DNA from: QHXQ01 sp045807745
GTDB lineage: Bacteria; Acidobacteriota; Blastocatellia; Pyrinomonadales; Pyrinomonadaceae
DNA: 64,000 nucleotides
Reading direction: 5' to 3'
NCBI GenBank assembly: GCA_045807745.1
Contig: JBJMGT010000036.1
Coordinates: 1 to 64,000, forward strand
Shown: in pieces, positions 63,178-64,000 of the stretch
How positions within the stretch are numbered: the first letter of the stretch is position 1
Layout of the letters: each line of letters starts with the position of its first letter
Notes under the pieces: model-generated
Seen by the model: only the letters and a program-made list of their open reading frames with translations
Database searches by the model: none
What the model was told of the DNA's origin: nothing
Position numbers and translations under genes: made by a program

Positions 63178-64000
63178 ATGCACAAACATTTCGCTCTCCC
63201 GCCTTGGCTGCGCTGCACGCTCTGCGCCGCACTGCTTTCGTGCTTTTCATTGTGCGCCGCCTTTGGGCAAACGCCCCGCACTGACGCGCAGGCTCGCGCC
63301 GTCGCGGCGCGCTTCGCGCCCATCTTCTATCAAGGTCTCGGCGACCAGCCGCGCCACGACTACATCACCAACTTCGACTTCGACGGCAACTGGCGCGGCG
63401 ACGACAATTGGGCGCACGTTGACGACGAACACCTGCCCTTGAAGGCTTACATCTACTACGCCGTCAGCGAGACCGCGACGCACTACTTTATCCACTACGC
63501 CGTCTTTCATCCGCGCGACTACAAGGGCGGCGAGACGCGCGGCCGATTGTTGAGCGACATCCTCAACGAGACCGTACAGCGTAGCGGTAAGTACGACCCG
63601 ACGGGGCTGGCGGGCGAAGCGACCGTTGCGCACGAGAACGACATGGAGGGCTGTCTCGTCGTCGTCGCCAAACAGGGCAACGATCTGGCGCGTGCGCGCG
63701 TTGTCTACGTCGAGACGCTGGCGCACAACCATTTTCTGAAGTACACGGCGACCGCAGCGGAGGGCGCTGCGGACGTTGTCAGACTCGAAGACCAGCATCC
63801 CCAGTTGTACGTCGAGCCGAAGGGGCACGGCATCGAGGCGTATCTGGCGACCGAGAAGCAAGGGCGCAAAGGCCTCTTGCGCTACAGCTATGACGGACAT
63901 GCGGACGCGCCCACGACGAGTACGGAGACAGCGAATTATGATCTGCTGCCCTTGCTCACCACGCTTTGGGCGCATGCGCGGCAAGGCGTAGGCGAGACCT
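63178..64000 (+). CDS. Secreted protein of unknown function (5' part, runs off right edge)
   Basis: The frame is open from ATG 63178 to the last base, giving 274 residues with no stop. It has a signal peptide (LCAALLSCFSLCAAFGQ), then ARFAPIFYQGLGDQPRHDY, TNFDFDGNWRGDDNWAHV, AYIYYAVSETATHYFIHYAV and NDMEGCLVVVAKQ. The aromatic, Asp-rich motifs suggest a calcium- or glycan-associated beta fold. I do not recognise the family with certainty. It is divergent from the serine hydrolase gene. Confidence 0.7.
   Translation, partial: MHKHFALPPWLRCTLCAALLSCFSLCAAFGQTPRTDAQARAVAARFAPIFYQGLGDQPRHDYITNFDFDGNWRGDDNWAHVDDEHLPLKAYIYYAVSETATHYFIHYAVFHPRDYKGGETRGRLLSDILNETVQRSGKYDPTGLAGEATVAHENDMEGCLVVVAKQGNDLARARVVYVETLAHNHFLKYTATAAEGAADVVRLEDQHPQLYVEPKGHGIEAYLATEKQGRKGLLRYSYDGHADAPTTSTETANYDLLPLLTTLWAHARQGVGET

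Overview
The window is a GC-rich bacterial chromosome segment, probably from an acidobacterium (class Blastocatellia or a relative). That placement is an inference from gene content, the style of the secreted hypothetical proteins, high GC and the dispersed repeats; there is no rRNA or tRNA here to confirm it.

Layout. At 1-0.9 kb lie an IS110-family transposase tail, an attC-like site and a kinase gene arranged like an integron cassette. At 1.1-3.5 kb are two glycosyltransferases. At 3.8-7.8 kb is the translation/secretion operon ffh-rpsP-khpA-rimM-trmD-rplS on the minus strand. At 8.2-11.4 kb is a large nuclease-STAND-repeat protein of antiviral (Avs-like) architecture. From 11.6 to 24.6 kb runs a minus-strand exopolysaccharide (EPS) cluster: glycosylphosphotransferase, asparagine synthetase-type amidotransferase, glycosyltransferase, methyltransferases, epimerase and a secreted TPR-CHAT protein. 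At 25.35-29.26 kb, in AT-rich DNA, is a two-gene TIR system: a small TIR protein with the catalytic glutamate, followed 11 bp later by a TIR-HATPase-STAND-TPR giant whose own TIR lacks that glutamate. It ends in a 21-bp minisatellite. From 30.9 to 49.1 kb is a second polysaccharide block: glycosyltransferases, a second AsnB, an O-antigen ligase with an embedded PDZ-like domain, a Wzm/Wzt ABC exporter, a GT2-GT4 fusion, an SGNH-like protein on a lower-GC insert, a 5'-truncated epimerase and a nucleotide-sugar dehydrogenase. From 49.3 to 64 kb are mixed metabolic and secreted genes: a Rieske oxidoreductase, uvrC, PfkB kinase, amidohydrolase, GH31 glucosidase, a Tat-exported aminotransferase, a beta-lactamase-fold hydrolase, and the start of a secreted unknown running off the window.

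Many intergenic gaps, including three inside the ribosomal operon, hold long hairpins whose arms are built from tandem heptamers (one family from 8-mers). The heptamer differs from locus to locus, and the arms often supply the stop codon and last residues of adjacent genes. A second family of GGGAGCGC-type hairpins occurs three times.

Most unusual content: the split TIR/STAND system (25.3-29.3 kb), the Mrr-like nuclease-STAND sensor with near-identical 102-bp repeats, the heptamer hairpins, and the cassette/attC/IS110 junction at the left edge.
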